The notes: generated by a model not told the origin, from the letters alone. Counted from the stretch's first letter, positions 1 to 9,633 are shown. The stretch: DNA of 64,000 nt from Asticcacaulis sp. AND118 (GCF_020535245.1 NZ_CP084911.1:1-64000), one strand, 5' to 3'. Translations and numbers: made by a program.

Positions 1-785
1 GCGATGGCCGGAGAGGTGTTGGTCGACAGCGGATACTGCACCACGTTCTGCCCCGAAAGGAAGACCGCCGTGCCGGAGGTGGTGATGGCGGTGAAGATGG
101 TGTTCTGACCGTTCATGCCCATCAGCATGTCGCCCATGCGCCCGCCCCAGCCGACGCGCGCGCCTTCGGTGGCCCCGGCCTGCCAGGTCGATTGCTGATC
201 ATTATGCGAGGAAAGGTTGGCGGGCAGGGGGACGCTGCGCGCCTGATACTGCGCCTTGGTGGTGGGCTGGATCAGCGTGCCGACATTGGCCAGCACGGCA
301 AGGCGGCCCTGATCGAACAGGTCCTTGCAGCCGGTCATCAGCGGATGCAGGCCAAAGGTGCGATTACTGGCGCTGGTGTTGGCGGGGATGAGTTGCGGCG
401 TTTTGGGATCGATCGGCAGGACGCCGCCCCAGTGTTCGGGCTTGCCCAGAGCCGAGGTGCGGCCGGTCACGGCATTGACCTGACCCACGGCGGTCGCGGC
501 GGTCCCCGCCGGCATCAGGGCGATGGGGTCTGTCCCCTGATTGCGGGCGGCGAAGTAGCGGCCCCACGAGTCGGCGTCGGTCGGCAGCACCATATTGTTG
601 GCGTCGTTGCCGCCGTAGAAGAACAGGCAGACCAAAGCCTTGTAATCCGTGGCGCTTTGCCCGGCGGCGGAACCGGCGGCGGCCAGTTGCAGGCCGAAGG
701 AGGTGGCGGTGCCGAGGCCGCCAAGGCCCCCGATACCCGCCATGCCAAGGCGCATAAATGCGCGGCGATCAAGCTGTGCCGTCAT
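1..785 (-). CDS. DUF1501 family exported protein (C-terminus beyond window)
   Basis: The gene is read leftwards from ATG at 785 and is still open at base 1, so the C-terminal part is missing. The N-terminus carries a twin-arginine-like signal (DRRAFM followed by a hydrophobic Gly/Ala stretch). About 45 residues in comes the LVCLFFYGGNDANNM segment that is typical of DUF1501 proteins, which are sulfatase-like periplasmic proteins of unknown substrate. It starts 11 bp after the DUF1800 gene on the same strand. DUF1800-DUF1501 pairs are common in Proteobacteria and Planctomycetes and are assumed to act together; no function has been established that I know of. Family call is firm, role unknown. 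Confidence 0.88.
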   Translation of the reverse strand, partial: MTAQLDRRAFMRLGMAGIGGLGGLGTATSFGLQLAAAGSAAGQSATDYKALVCLFFYGGNDANNMVLPTDADSWGRYFAARNQGTDPIALMPAGTAATAVGQVNAVTGRTSALGKPEHWGGVLPIDPKTPQLIPANTSASNRTFGLHPLMTGCKDLFDQGRLAVLANVGTLIQPTTKAQYQARSVPLPANLSSHNDQQSTWQAGATEGARVGWGGRMGDMLMGMNGQNTIFTAITTSGTAVFLSGQNVVQYPLSTNTSPAI

Positions 786-796
786 GACGCGGGACC

Positions 797-2527
797 TTAT
801 CTTTGAGCGATATATTCGGGTGACGCCATGCTGAGCAAAATGGCGAGCTTGACCCGGTTGAGTTTGGCGGTGTCGATCTGGGCCTGGGTGCCGTTGGCCG
901 GGATGGTAATGCCGGTGACGGCGGTCACGATCTTGCTTTTCAGCGGACTGGACATGCGCCCGCCGTACAGCAGGAGGTCCATGCGCTCGACCAGCCCCGC
1001 CGGATCGGTGGCCAGAGGCAGTTCCTTGGCATAGGTCGATTTTATGTCGCTGCTGGCGCCGATGCCCGAATTGATCGCGCCCTGCATCAGGTTGACATAG
1101 CTGGCGGTCGTCACCTCGTCGGTGATCTGCATTTCCGGCGCGACCTTGCCCTTTCCTCCGAGGGTGGTGTTGGGCGCGACATAGCCGGGGCGGAAGAAGT
1201 TGAAGACCGAGGCGGAGGTCAACGGAGCCTGATTGAGTGAGGTCTGGGCGGCGGTCGAGGTCATCAGCCATTTGCCGCTGGCCGAAGTCGTCTCGAAGGC
1301 GCGCATCCAGTGGGTCAGGCGGATGACCGGTTCGCGCAGCTTGCCGTAATCCATGTCGGTCGAGGCGGTGCGGGCCTCGCTGTCGAGCAGGATGGCGCGC
1401 ACGACCGCGGCCATGTCGCCGCGCACGCCGGAACCGTTATTGTTGAAGATGGCGGCCACACGCCCGACATAGGCCGGCGAGGGGTTGGAGGTCACCAGAC
1501 GCTGGATAAGCTGCTTCGAGATGAAGGGGCCGACATTGGGGTGGTTGAACAGAGTGTCGAGCGCCGTATTCACATCGCCGTCGATATTGACCGTCGTCGA
1601 AGCCGGGATGGTCGTGCCGAGAAAGCTCTTGGCCGAGGTCGAGTGATAGTTGGCGTAGCCGATCATCGGCCGGGTGTAGGACAGGGCGTCGCGGCTGCCG
1701 CCGAAGAAGGTCGAGTTGGTCGGCGTCGGATGATACCAGGACAGACCGGTGAAGACCCTGGCCAGCCCCTGAATGTCGGCGGTGGCGTAGGTCGGGGTGG
1801 TGTTGCCGAACAGATCGGTCTTGGGCGTGCCGTCGGTATTGAGCTGGTACAGGCCGATGGTGAAGAGTTGCATCACTTCGCGGGCGTAGTTTTCGTCCGG
1901 ATTGCGGCCGGTCGCCGTGTTTTCCTTCTGGTTGGCCAGATAGGTCAGATACTGCCCCATGGCCGGGTGATAGGTCACGTCCTGAAGAAGCGTGCGGAAA
2001 TTGCCGAAGGCGTTGCGGCCCAGCATGTCGTAGTAGGAGGCCACGGTCCGCACATTGATATTGCTGTTGTAGGAGGTGACGAAGATCTCCGACAGTGCGA
2101 ATTTCACGCGCTGGCGCAACGGGTCGGGGCCCGTGACGGCCTGCCTGTAGAAGCTTTCGTAGAATTGCGTCGACGACAGGCTGGCGTTGGCGTTCGTTTC
2201 GCGCAGTTCGACAAGGCGCGCGTCCATCTGATCGAGATGGCTGGCGCTGATCGGCAGAGCGATCTGGGCGTTGATCCAGTCGGAATAACCCGCCGCGCTG
2301 ACCGCGGCGACGTCGGCGTCGGTCGCGCCAAAACTGGCCTGAGCGAGGAAGCGGCTGGCTTCCGCAGCGGTAGGTCTGACGACCGCGGGCGGGGCCGAAC
2401 CGCCGCTGCTGCCGCCGCTATTGCCGCCTCCACCTCCGCCCCCGCCGCAGGCGGACATCAGGCAAAGGGAGGTAATGACGCAGGCGTGGATGAGCCTGCC
2501 TAAGACCGATCGGGAACGCTTGAGCAT
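797..2527 (-). CDS. DUF1800 family lipoprotein
   Basis: About 576 residues if read from ATG at 2527. That start places a lipobox-like end (LCLMSAC) at the end of a hydrophobic N-terminus, followed by a low-complexity linker of Gly and Ser. Upstream in-frame ATGs at 2629 and 2662 are possible, and none has a strong ribosome site. The body has DUF1800 features: a start like AEASRFLAQASFGAT, then a segment around NPDENYAREVMQLFTIGLY and FTGLSWY. The family is of unknown biochemical function and usually sits next to DUF1501, as here, suggesting an envelope-associated pair. The C-terminus (LLSMASPEYIAQR) is the usual family ending, so the gene appears complete. Confidence 0.88.
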   Translation of the reverse strand: MLKRSRSVLGRLIHACVITSLCLMSACGGGGGGGGNSGGSSGGSAPPAVVRPTAAEASRFLAQASFGATDADVAAVSAAGYSDWINAQIALPISASHLDQMDARLVELRETNANASLSSTQFYESFYRQAVTGPDPLRQRVKFALSEIFVTSYNSNINVRTVASYYDMLGRNAFGNFRTLLQDVTYHPAMGQYLTYLANQKENTATGRNPDENYAREVMQLFTIGLYQLNTDGTPKTDLFGNTTPTYATADIQGLARVFTGLSWYHPTPTNSTFFGGSRDALSYTRPMIGYANYHSTSAKSFLGTTIPASTTVNIDGDVNTALDTLFNHPNVGPFISKQLIQRLVTSNPSPAYVGRVAAIFNNNGSGVRGDMAAVVRAILLDSEARTASTDMDYGKLREPVIRLTHWMRAFETTSASGKWLMTSTAAQTSLNQAPLTSASVFNFFRPGYVAPNTTLGGKGKVAPEMQITDEVTTASYVNLMQGAINSGIGASSDIKSTYAKELPLATDPAGLVERMDLLLYGGRMSSPLKSKIVTAVTGITIPANGTQAQIDTAKLNRVKLAILLSMASPEYIAQR

Positions 2528-2905
2528 ACTGTACGCGATACTGAACAAGGACCGGAGGACACCGGCGAGATGAAAACGGATAAGACTAAAACCGGACAGG
2601 CACGGCTTAGGCGTAGTCGAGGTGGTCATACGGTTCGCGCCCCCACAGCACATTGCGGGCACGCTTCGCCGACCGATCGTCAGATAACATAGTCACCCCG
2701 CCGTGTATGATCATAAGTGAACACTATGAACAGATCGTGACCCTGTGGATAGTTTTTCTAAAAAGTGTGCGCTGCACCATATTTTAGGCCATCCGGGGGC
2801 ATTAACCCTTACGATTGGTTGCGCGAACGCGGAAATCTGTTTAAGACCAAGGGACCGATTTTTTATTGCACCGATTTTTCTCTTTTTCATTCTCAGGATC
2901 GATTG
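2528..2905. other. Divergent intergenic region before DUF1800 and galU
   Basis: About 380 bp between divergent genes. It is more A/T rich than the flanks and must hold both promoters. An AGGA ribosome site (CAGGATCG) lies 5-8 bp before the galU ATG at 2906. A single TTAACC half-site near 2803 resembles half of a CtrA box but has no partner, so I do not call it. No further gene, RNA or repeat was seen. Confidence 0.5.
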
Positions 2906-3778
2906 ATGTTCAAAAAGATACGCAAGGCCGTTGTGCCTGTGGCTGGTCTGGGTACGCGCGTGCTGCCCGGAACCAAGGTCGTCCCCAAGGAATTGCTGAA
3001 CGTCGTCGACCGCCCCATCCTGGCCTATGTGGTCGAGGAAGCGCGCACGGCCGGCATCGAACACTTCGTCTTCGTCACGGGCCGCTCCAAGGGCGCCATC
3101 GAGGACTATTTCGACCATCAGGTCGAGTTGGAGGCCCAACTGGCCGCCAAGAACAAGACCGCCATTCTGGATCAGCTTCTGGCCGAACTGCCTAAAGAAG
3201 GCGAGATGAGCTTCGTCCGCCAGATGCAGCCCAAGGGCCTCGGCCACGCCGTCTGGTGCGCCCGCGACATCATCGGTGACGAACCCTTCGCCGTCATCCT
3301 GCCCGATATGGTGATGGACGCCGAAGTCGCCGCGCTCAAGCAGGCCGTCGACGCCTATGATCAGGTCGGCGGCAATATCATCGTCGTCGAACCCGTCCCC
3401 CACGACCAGACGCACCAGTACGGCGTCGTGGCGCTGGAAAAGCAGGATGGTCGTTTGAATAAAATGACCGGCATGGTCGAAAAGCCGGCCAAGGGCACGG
3501 CCCCGTCCAACCTGATCGTCTCGGGCCGCTACATCCTTCAACCGGAAATCTTCGAGCTGCTGGCCACGCAGGAACGTGGCGCGGGCGGCGAGATCCAGTT
3601 GACCGACTCGATGTTCCGCCTGATGGAAACGCAGTCCTTCCACGCGCTGGAATATGACGGCACGACCTATGACTGCGGCGACAAGGTGGGCCTCTTGCGC
3701 GCCAATGTGGCGCTGGCGCTCAAGCGCGCCGACCTCGGCGACGCGGCCCGCGCGGCTCTGCAACCATTCTTCAACTGA
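2906..3778 (+). CDS. galU: UTP-glucose-1-phosphate uridylyltransferase
   Basis: 290 residues, the normal length for bacterial GalU. It makes UDP-glucose from UTP and glucose-1-phosphate in the cytoplasm for envelope polysaccharide and glycolipid synthesis. The N-terminal nucleotide-binding signature is clear (AGLGTRVLPGTKVVPKELL, close to the usual GTRxLPxTKxxPKE). Further family segments are VEKPAKG and the GRYILQPEIFELL stretch. ATG at 2906 is chosen because the family starts with KKIRKAVVPVAG immediately after it and an AGGA lies just upstream; the reading frame is open further up but not conserved-looking. The next gene, 30 bp downstream, is a phosphohexomutase that can supply its glucose-1-phosphate, so the two probably form an operon ending at the terminator at 5351. 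Confidence 0.95.
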   Translation: MFKKIRKAVVPVAGLGTRVLPGTKVVPKELLNVVDRPILAYVVEEARTAGIEHFVFVTGRSKGAIEDYFDHQVELEAQLAAKNKTAILDQLLAELPKEGEMSFVRQMQPKGLGHAVWCARDIIGDEPFAVILPDMVMDAEVAALKQAVDAYDQVGGNIIVVEPVPHDQTHQYGVVALEKQDGRLNKMTGMVEKPAKGTAPSNLIVSGRYILQPEIFELLATQERGAGGEIQLTDSMFRLMETQSFHALEYDGTTYDCGDKVGLLRANVALALKRADLGDAARAALQPFFN

Positions 3779-3808
3779 TAAATTCAACGATATTCACGAG
3801 ATATTTGA

Positions 3809-5314
3809 ATGACCGTCCTTCTTCCCCGCACGGATCTGGTTCCCAACACCTACGAATTTGAAAACGAGGCCTTCGTCAAGACGACGGGCTTCCGCGAATA
3901 CGATGCCCGCTGGCTGTTCGGCAAGGAGATCAACCTGCTGGGCATTCAGGCGCTGGGCCTCGGCCTCGGCAGCTATGTGCAGGAACGCGGCGTGAAGCCG
4001 CGCATCGTCGTCGGCCACGACTTCCGTTCTTATTCGATCAATATCAAGAACGCCCTGATCATCGGCCTGCTGCAGGCCGGCTGCGAAGTGCTCGACATCG
4101 GCCTGTGCCTGTCGCCGATCGCCTATTTCGCGCAGTTCGACCTCGACGCGCCGTGCGTCGCCATGGTCACTGCCTCGCACAACGAGAACGGCTGGACCGG
4201 TGTGAAGATGGGCTGTCAGGCCCCGCTGACCTTCGGTCCGGACGAGATGACGCGCCTCAAGGAAATCGTCATGAGCGGCGCGGGCATCGAACGTCCGGGC
4301 GGCAAGCTGGAACTGGTCAAGGGCGTGCAGGAGCGCTACCTCGCCGACGTCGCCACCAAGGCGCAGCTCAAGCGCAAGCTGAAGGTCGTCTGCGCCTGCG
4401 GCAACGGCACGGCGGGCGCGTTCGCCCCGCAGGCCCTGCGCGCGATGGGCGCGGAAGTCATCGAGATGGATTGCGAACTTGACGCGACCTTCCCCAAGTA
4501 CAACCCGAACCCCGAAGACCACGAAATGCTGGTCGAAATGGCCAAGGCTGTAAAGGAACACGGCGCCGATCTGGCGCTGGGCTTCGACGGTGACGGCGAC
4601 CGTTGCGGCGTGGTCGACAATACCGGCGAGGAAATCTTCGCCGACAAGATCGGCCTTTTGCTGGCGCGAGACCTGTCGGACATCTATCCGGACGCCACCT
4701 TCATCGTTGATGTGAAATCGACCGGCCTTTACAAGACCGACGAAGTGCTGAAAAAGAACGGCGCGACCACCGTGTACTGGAAGACCGGCCACTCCTACAT
4801 CAAGCGCAAGACCGCCGAACTGAAGGCGCTGGCGGGCTTCGAAAAGTCGGGCCACTTCTTCCTCAGCCAGCCGATCGGGCTCGGCTATGACGACGGTCTG
4901 GTGGCCGCTGCGGCGGTTCTGGCCATGCTGGACCGCAACCCGGACAAGAGCCTGAGCGACCTGAAAGACTCCCTGCCGGTCGCCTATACCTCGCTGACCA
5001 TGTCGCCCAAGTGCGGCGATGAAGTGAAGTATCAGGTGCTGGAAAAGATCGTTCAGGAATATGTCGATCTGCACGCCGCCGGCGGTGAAATCCTCGGTCG
5101 CAAGATCGTCGAGGTCATCACGGTCAACGGCGCGCGTGTCCACCTCGAAGACGGTTCGTGGGTGCTGGTGCGCGCCTCGTCGAACAAGCCGGAACTGGTG
5201 GTGGTCGTGGAATCGCTGCGTTCGGCCGACGACATGCGCGACCTGTTCCGCAAGGAGATCAAGCCGCGCCTCGCCAACCATCCGGAAGTCGGCGCGTTCA
5301 ATCAAGAAATCTAG
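3809..5314 (+). CDS. Phosphomannomutase/phosphoglucomutase
   Basis: 501 residues of the alpha-D-phosphohexomutase family (AlgC/ManB type), interconverting hexose 6- and 1-phosphates. The phosphoserine loop is visible as VTASHNENGWTG near residue 115. The metal loop is DGDGDRCGVVD near residue 258, and the sugar-binding loop is near residue 350 (GFEKSGHFF). The C-terminal phosphate-binding loop is VRASSNKPELVV. All catalytic loops are intact. The family uses mannose and glucose phosphates, and I cannot tell which dominates here. Together with galU 30 bp upstream it points to UDP-glucose or GDP-mannose supply for exopolysaccharide, holdfast or O-antigen. Confidence 0.93.
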   Translation: MTVLLPRTDLVPNTYEFENEAFVKTTGFREYDARWLFGKEINLLGIQALGLGLGSYVQERGVKPRIVVGHDFRSYSINIKNALIIGLLQAGCEVLDIGLCLSPIAYFAQFDLDAPCVAMVTASHNENGWTGVKMGCQAPLTFGPDEMTRLKEIVMSGAGIERPGGKLELVKGVQERYLADVATKAQLKRKLKVVCACGNGTAGAFAPQALRAMGAEVIEMDCELDATFPKYNPNPEDHEMLVEMAKAVKEHGADLALGFDGDGDRCGVVDNTGEEIFADKIGLLLARDLSDIYPDATFIVDVKSTGLYKTDEVLKKNGATTVYWKTGHSYIKRKTAELKALAGFEKSGHFFLSQPIGLGYDDGLVAAAAVLAMLDRNPDKSLSDLKDSLPVAYTSLTMSPKCGDEVKYQVLEKIVQEYVDLHAAGGEILGRKIVEVITVNGARVHLEDGSWVLVRASSNKPELVVVVESLRSADDMRDLFRKEIKPRLANHPEVGAFNQEI

Positions 5315-5350
5315 GCAGGAAATCTAAGGTCTCCTGATCGCGTAATAAAA

Positions 5351-5384
5351 AAGGGAGCGTTCCGACCGGAGCGCTCCCTTTTCG
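5351..5384. terminator. Bidirectional intrinsic terminator
   Basis: Inverted repeat AAGGGAGCG...CGCTCCCTT (5351-5359 with 5372-5380), extended inwards by TCCG/CGGA. It is flanked by an A-run on the left and T's on the right. It lies between the convergent phosphohexomutase and Svx-like genes and can serve both. Confidence 0.85.
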
Positions 5385-5391
5385 TTTGGCC

Positions 5392-7221
5392 TTAAGGCCG
5401 CCATTTATAGTCGGGTTTCGCCGTAACTTCCGGCGGGAAGTCGTTGAGTTGCGAGCCCTTTTTCGCGTCCTTCTGCGACTCTGCGTCGACGAAGCCGCTA
5501 TAGGCCCCGTGGGTCAGGCTCGGTCCTCCACGCAGTTCGACATCGCCGTACAGTTTCGCCGTGCCGCCGATGACGGCATTCGGCTCGAACTGGCCGATGC
5601 CCATGAAACTGGTGCGCACCACAGCCTTGTCGGTCACCTTCACGCCATTGGAAATCAGGCTCAAGGCCCCCACTGAGGCTTCGCCCGACACCTCCCCACC
5701 ATTGATAATGGCGTGGTCCTCGACGCGCGCCTTGCCCAGCACCTTGCCACTCAGGACGCGGGCCTGCGGACCGACATAGGCCGACGCATCGACCTGTGCG
5801 CCGGCGGTGACCCAGCCGCCGCCATTGGGGTGACGATGACCTTCAGGCGTCGGATTGGCAGCGCCCGGCTGATAGCCTTCGGGCAGGGCCCCGGCGAAGC
5901 TGGCCATCCACGGATAGCGGTAGATCGAATGCCACGGCTGATCCCACTGGATCTTCTGATAGACATCTGGCGCACCCATTACGACCAGATACAGCGCCTT
6001 GTCCGTCGGCTTGACCGGGAAGATCATGTCGCCGTCCGCGCCATCGACCACGGGGCTGATACGCGATTGACCGTCGGCGCCGATGGCCACCACGCCCCAG
6101 CGCCAGTTCGAGCCGGGATCGACAACGGCCGCCGGTTCGTTTTCCAGACCGGGCAGGGCGTTGGCGGCCTCGGCCTGCACCACGCCGCGGAAGGTGACGG
6201 TGACCTTTTTCGTCCCGGCATCGGGAATCAGCCTGACGATATTATAGCCCCAGCGCTGGGGTGCCCAGTCGAAGGGCACGGCGAACTGGCGCTTTTCGGT
6301 ATCGATCGGGTCTAACTGAGTCATACGCAGGAAGCGCTGACCGTCGCGCTGATCGTAGGCACCGTATTTCTCGCGATAGATGACGCCCTGATCGCTGCCG
6401 TCCGGATTGATATAGTCCCAGTTGACATTGTGCAGGGCCCAGTTGCCGAACACGTCGTTCAGTTCGGCGAGGCTCCAGCCCTGATTGCGCATCAGCACGA
6501 CGAACGGGTCTTCTTGCGCGTAGCCGGCCTGACCGGGTTTGAGCGCCTTCGACCACAGACCGTTGACGGCCTCGTAGCCATATTCGTTCTTCAGATATTC
6601 GAGGAACTGCCAGCTACAGTAACGGTCGCGCGTCGAGCCGTAATAGAGGTGCGGGAAGTTGACCAGCATCTCGGAGCAATGGACGTTGTCGCGGAAGAAG
6701 GGCAGTTGGTGCGTGATCCAGTTGGCGTGGTTTTCCCACAGCCAGCCCGAATAGACGGAGTCGCGGAAACCGCGCGACGAGCCCTGAAGCCCGTGGGCGA
6801 ATTCGTGGGCCAGCCCCCAGTTGTCCTTTAGCGACAGCGGGTGAATCCACATGCCCATGTCGCGCTCGCCCGTCGGTCCGCCGGACAGGGCGAAGGTCGG
6901 GTCGAGATTGATATTGGCCTTGTGCTTCTTGTCGGTGTCGCAGTAGGGGACGGCGAACTGCGTCCCCTCCATATAGAACTTCCAGATATATTCGAGCTTT
7001 TCCCCGGCGGAGACGGCGTCGGCCCTGTTGACCGCGCCGTCCTTCCATCGGAAGGCGTAGTGCTCGGTCTCGTACTGCACCGGGGCCTCTTCGGGCGTGC
7101 CGGAGACGACGGTGAAGGCGCCGGGGACGCAGGTTTCCTGAGCGCCCGCCTCCTGGGCTTTGGCGGTGGAAGAGACGGCGAGGGCGGTCAGCAGGGCCGC
7201 CGTGGAAATCAGAGCGCGCAT
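5392..7221 (-). CDS. Svx/AvrXca-like secreted metalloprotease with C-terminal beta-helix
   Basis: 609 residues with a Sec signal peptide (cleavage near AKAQ, residue 23). It resembles the Svx/AvrXca family of secreted virulence or avirulence proteins of plant pathogens. A zinc-protease motif HEFAH is at residues 139-143, and a WENHANW segment 20 residues later offers Glu163 as a third ligand, a gluzincin-like arrangement. The last 150 residues show hexapeptide-like repeats (AQVDASAYVG, ARVEDHAIING, GEASVGALSLISNG), as in left-handed beta-helices. It starts 9 bp after the GH146 gene, so both are co-transcribed from the operator at 9619. A role in cutting plant cell-wall proteins is inferred from this context; the proteolytic activity is predicted from motif only. 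Confidence 0.85.
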   Translation of the reverse strand: MRALISTAALLTALAVSSTAKAQEAGAQETCVPGAFTVVSGTPEEAPVQYETEHYAFRWKDGAVNRADAVSAGEKLEYIWKFYMEGTQFAVPYCDTDKKHKANINLDPTFALSGGPTGERDMGMWIHPLSLKDNWGLAHEFAHGLQGSSRGFRDSVYSGWLWENHANWITHQLPFFRDNVHCSEMLVNFPHLYYGSTRDRYCSWQFLEYLKNEYGYEAVNGLWSKALKPGQAGYAQEDPFVVLMRNQGWSLAELNDVFGNWALHNVNWDYINPDGSDQGVIYREKYGAYDQRDGQRFLRMTQLDPIDTEKRQFAVPFDWAPQRWGYNIVRLIPDAGTKKVTVTFRGVVQAEAANALPGLENEPAAVVDPGSNWRWGVVAIGADGQSRISPVVDGADGDMIFPVKPTDKALYLVVMGAPDVYQKIQWDQPWHSIYRYPWMASFAGALPEGYQPGAANPTPEGHRHPNGGGWVTAGAQVDASAYVGPQARVLSGKVLGKARVEDHAIINGGEVSGEASVGALSLISNGVKVTDKAVVRTSFMGIGQFEPNAVIGGTAKLYGDVELRGGPSLTHGAYSGFVDAESQKDAKKGSQLNDFPPEVTAKPDYKWRP

Positions 7222-7230
7222 CGGAACTCT

Positions 7231-9606
7231 CTATTTGGCGGTGAACAGGCGCAGGCCGAAGATCATGCCGGTCGAGCGGCCATTGCTCGGTTGCAGGCGG
7301 ATGGTAACGGTTTCCTTGCCCTTGGTCAGGGCTTCGGGGATGTCGTAGACCTCATCGAAGAACTCGCCGGGCTTGGGCGCATCGGGGTGCGAGACGCTGA
7401 CGGCTTTTTGTCCATCGATCAGCACGTCGTAGGACCGCTTGTCGCTGCCCCAATAGGTCGCCTGAAGTTGCAGCGGGCCGGCGTCCTGACCGGGTTCGCG
7501 GCGCACCTTCATCGTGAACTGCATGAAACCGCCCTGACGCGCGTCGCGGCCATTGCGCCCGCGATAGGTGCCGGGCCACGAGACGTCGGATTCGAGGCCG
7601 TGGTCGCGTTCGGGCTGCATTTCGCCCAGGTGCATGACGTCCACCGACCGCGCGGCCAGATCGCGCTGGCGTTCCTGTTCCGCCAGGAAGGCGGCTTCTT
7701 CGACCTTCCACTCCGCTTCGCTGAAGCGTTTGAAATAGACGCCGCTGCGGCGTTCGTACTGGGCATAGAAGGGCACGAAATCCATATCGCCGGGCCGACC
7801 CGTGCCCGCCGTGCGGAAGTGGGCCTTCTCGATGGCGACCGGCTTGAAGCCCGCCAGCAGGTCGTCGCCGACCAGAGCCGGTTCGACGGCCTTGTACGGC
7901 TCCTCGGCCGAGCCGAGATCGGCGGCCAGCACCAGCGGACCGCGCAACAGGGCCACGACCTTGTCGTCGTCGCGGGTCGCTTCGAAACGCAGGTCGAGCG
8001 GCAGGGCCAGTTTCACCTTGTCGCCGGCGCTCCACACGCGATCGACGATCAGATAGCCGCCGTCGCGCTGGGCCTTGACCGGCTTGCCGTTGAGCGTCAG
8101 GTCGGCGCTCTTCGCCCAGGCCGGGACGCGCAGGGCCAGTTTGAACCGGGTCGGGCGGCGGAGGGCCGGAAGGCTCAGGTGGATGTCGCCGTCATAGGGG
8201 TAGCCGGTGTCGAGGCGCAGTTGCGCGCCCCTGGCCGCCCATTTGGCCGTTGCCGGGATGTAGAGATTGACGAACAGCGTGTCCGCCGATTGCCAGAAGA
8301 TCGACTCGCCGTGCTTGGCGTGGCTTTCCATCCCCGAACCGTGGCAGCAGGTCCAGTTATCGACCGGGTCGGAGAAGCCGCGCGCCGCGCCGGTGAACAG
8401 CGGCGTCATATAGCTGAACATGCCGGTCTTCGGGTTCTGCTGCGACAGGATGTGGTTGAAGTGCGCGCGCTCGAAATAATCGAAATAGCGCGCATCGGCG
8501 TTCCAGCCGTACAGATGCCGCGTCAGCTTGAGCATATTATAGGTGTTGCAATGCTCACACGTCGCTTCGGTGATGTGCTTGGAGATGGTGTCGGGCTGGA
8601 AGAAGTATTCGCGGTCGGCATTGCCGCCGATGACGTAGGAATGGTGATTGACCACGCGCTCCCAGAAGAAGCTGGCGGATTTTTTACTATCCGCATTGCC
8701 GGTGACCTCGTACAGGGTCGCTTCGCCCAGCAGTTTTGGCACCTGCGTATTGGCGTGGTTATTGGCCAGCCTGTCCTCGCCCGCGGTCAGCGGGTCGATG
8801 ATGCGCTTATGGTGCATGCGCTGCGCCAGTTCCAGCCAGCGCGGGTTCTGCGTGCGGCGGTAAAGCTCGGCGAACGAGTCGTTCAGGCCGCCGAATTCGC
8901 AATTGAGCACGGTCTGCACCTGCTCGTCGTTCAGGGCGCGGAAGACCCTGTCGATATAGACGCCGAGGCCGACGGCGACGGTCAGGCCCTTGTCGTGGCC
9001 GCAGAAGGTCTGGGCGTCGAACAGGCCGCCATAGAGCTTGTGCCAGTTGTACAGCGGTACCCAGCAGCCATTGAGGTCGAAGCCGGCCGAACGGATATCG
9101 CCGCGCATGATCTCCGGGAAAATTTCCTTGCCATCGACGACCGTCCCATCCTTGCGCTTGCGCGTGAAGCCGGCGACATAGCCGTCGCCGTGCGCGCCCT
9201 GAATCAGCGCAAGCTCATCAATAATGTAAGCCGCGCGGGCCTTCAGCACCGGATTGCCGGTCTGGGCGTGCATCAGCGAGATGGCCGACAGATAGTGACC
9301 CAGGCTGTGGCCGGCGATGGTGTCGCGCTCCCAGCCGCCGTACATCTCGGCCTTGGGCTTGAGGCCCGCGAACTTGCGGAAATTATGCAGCAGGCGGTCA
9401 GGATCGACGCTCAGCAGGTAGGTTTCGTTGACATCCACCGCCGTTTTAAAAGGGGAGGGCAGGAGGCGCACATCGGACAGGGGCAGGGACGTAACGCCCG
9501 TCACGGGCGCCGTGGCCGAGGCGTTTCCCGCCAGCGACGTGCCGGTCAGCAAAGCCGCGGCGCTTGCCAAGGTGTTGCGGCGATTAAGGACGATATCCAA
9601 GGCCAT
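7231..9606 (-). CDS. DUF1680 glycosidase, GH146-type beta-L-arabinofuranosidase
   Basis: 791 residues. The start at 9606 follows an AAAGGAG ribosome site and gives an N-terminal export signal with an RR pair (NRRNTLAS). GH127/GH146 enzymes remove beta-L-arabinofuranose using a Zn-bound cysteine. The ligand motifs are present: a Glu-x-Cys in ATCEHCNTYNMLKL and a Cys-Cys pair in WTCCHGSGMESHAKHG. The CHGSGMESHAKHG form and the C-terminal extra domain are as I recall for GH146 enzymes acting on beta-1,2-arabinose of arabinan. It is the first gene of a two-gene unit with the Svx-like protease. A paralogue lies at 20991 and a GH127 relative at 45940. Family confident, exact linkage inferred. Confidence 0.92.
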   Translation of the reverse strand: MALDIVLNRRNTLASAAALLTGTSLAGNASATAPVTGVTSLPLSDVRLLPSPFKTAVDVNETYLLSVDPDRLLHNFRKFAGLKPKAEMYGGWERDTIAGHSLGHYLSAISLMHAQTGNPVLKARAAYIIDELALIQGAHGDGYVAGFTRKRKDGTVVDGKEIFPEIMRGDIRSAGFDLNGCWVPLYNWHKLYGGLFDAQTFCGHDKGLTVAVGLGVYIDRVFRALNDEQVQTVLNCEFGGLNDSFAELYRRTQNPRWLELAQRMHHKRIIDPLTAGEDRLANNHANTQVPKLLGEATLYEVTGNADSKKSASFFWERVVNHHSYVIGGNADREYFFQPDTISKHITEATCEHCNTYNMLKLTRHLYGWNADARYFDYFERAHFNHILSQQNPKTGMFSYMTPLFTGAARGFSDPVDNWTCCHGSGMESHAKHGESIFWQSADTLFVNLYIPATAKWAARGAQLRLDTGYPYDGDIHLSLPALRRPTRFKLALRVPAWAKSADLTLNGKPVKAQRDGGYLIVDRVWSAGDKVKLALPLDLRFEATRDDDKVVALLRGPLVLAADLGSAEEPYKAVEPALVGDDLLAGFKPVAIEKAHFRTAGTGRPGDMDFVPFYAQYERRSGVYFKRFSEAEWKVEEAAFLAEQERQRDLAARSVDVMHLGEMQPERDHGLESDVSWPGTYRGRNGRDARQGGFMQFTMKVRREPGQDAGPLQLQATYWGSDKRSYDVLIDGQKAVSVSHPDAPKPGEFFDEVYDIPEALTKGKETVTIRLQPSNGRSTGMIFGLRLFTAK

Positions 9607-9616
9607 GAACGCTCCT

Positions 9617-9633
9617 TTGTATATTGTATACCA
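9617..9633. promoter_or_regulatory. Palindromic operator of the GTATA-N3-TATAC class
   Basis: Core GTATATTGTATAC (9619-9631) is a perfect inverted repeat with a 3-nt centre. On the minus strand it reads TGGTATACAATATACAA and lies immediately upstream of the AAAGGAG of the GH146 gene, so it would block transcription start or early elongation. It is nearly identical to the site at 45898-45914 before the GH127 gene. The cognate regulator is not identified; spacing is GntR-like rather than LacI-like. Confidence 0.7.
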
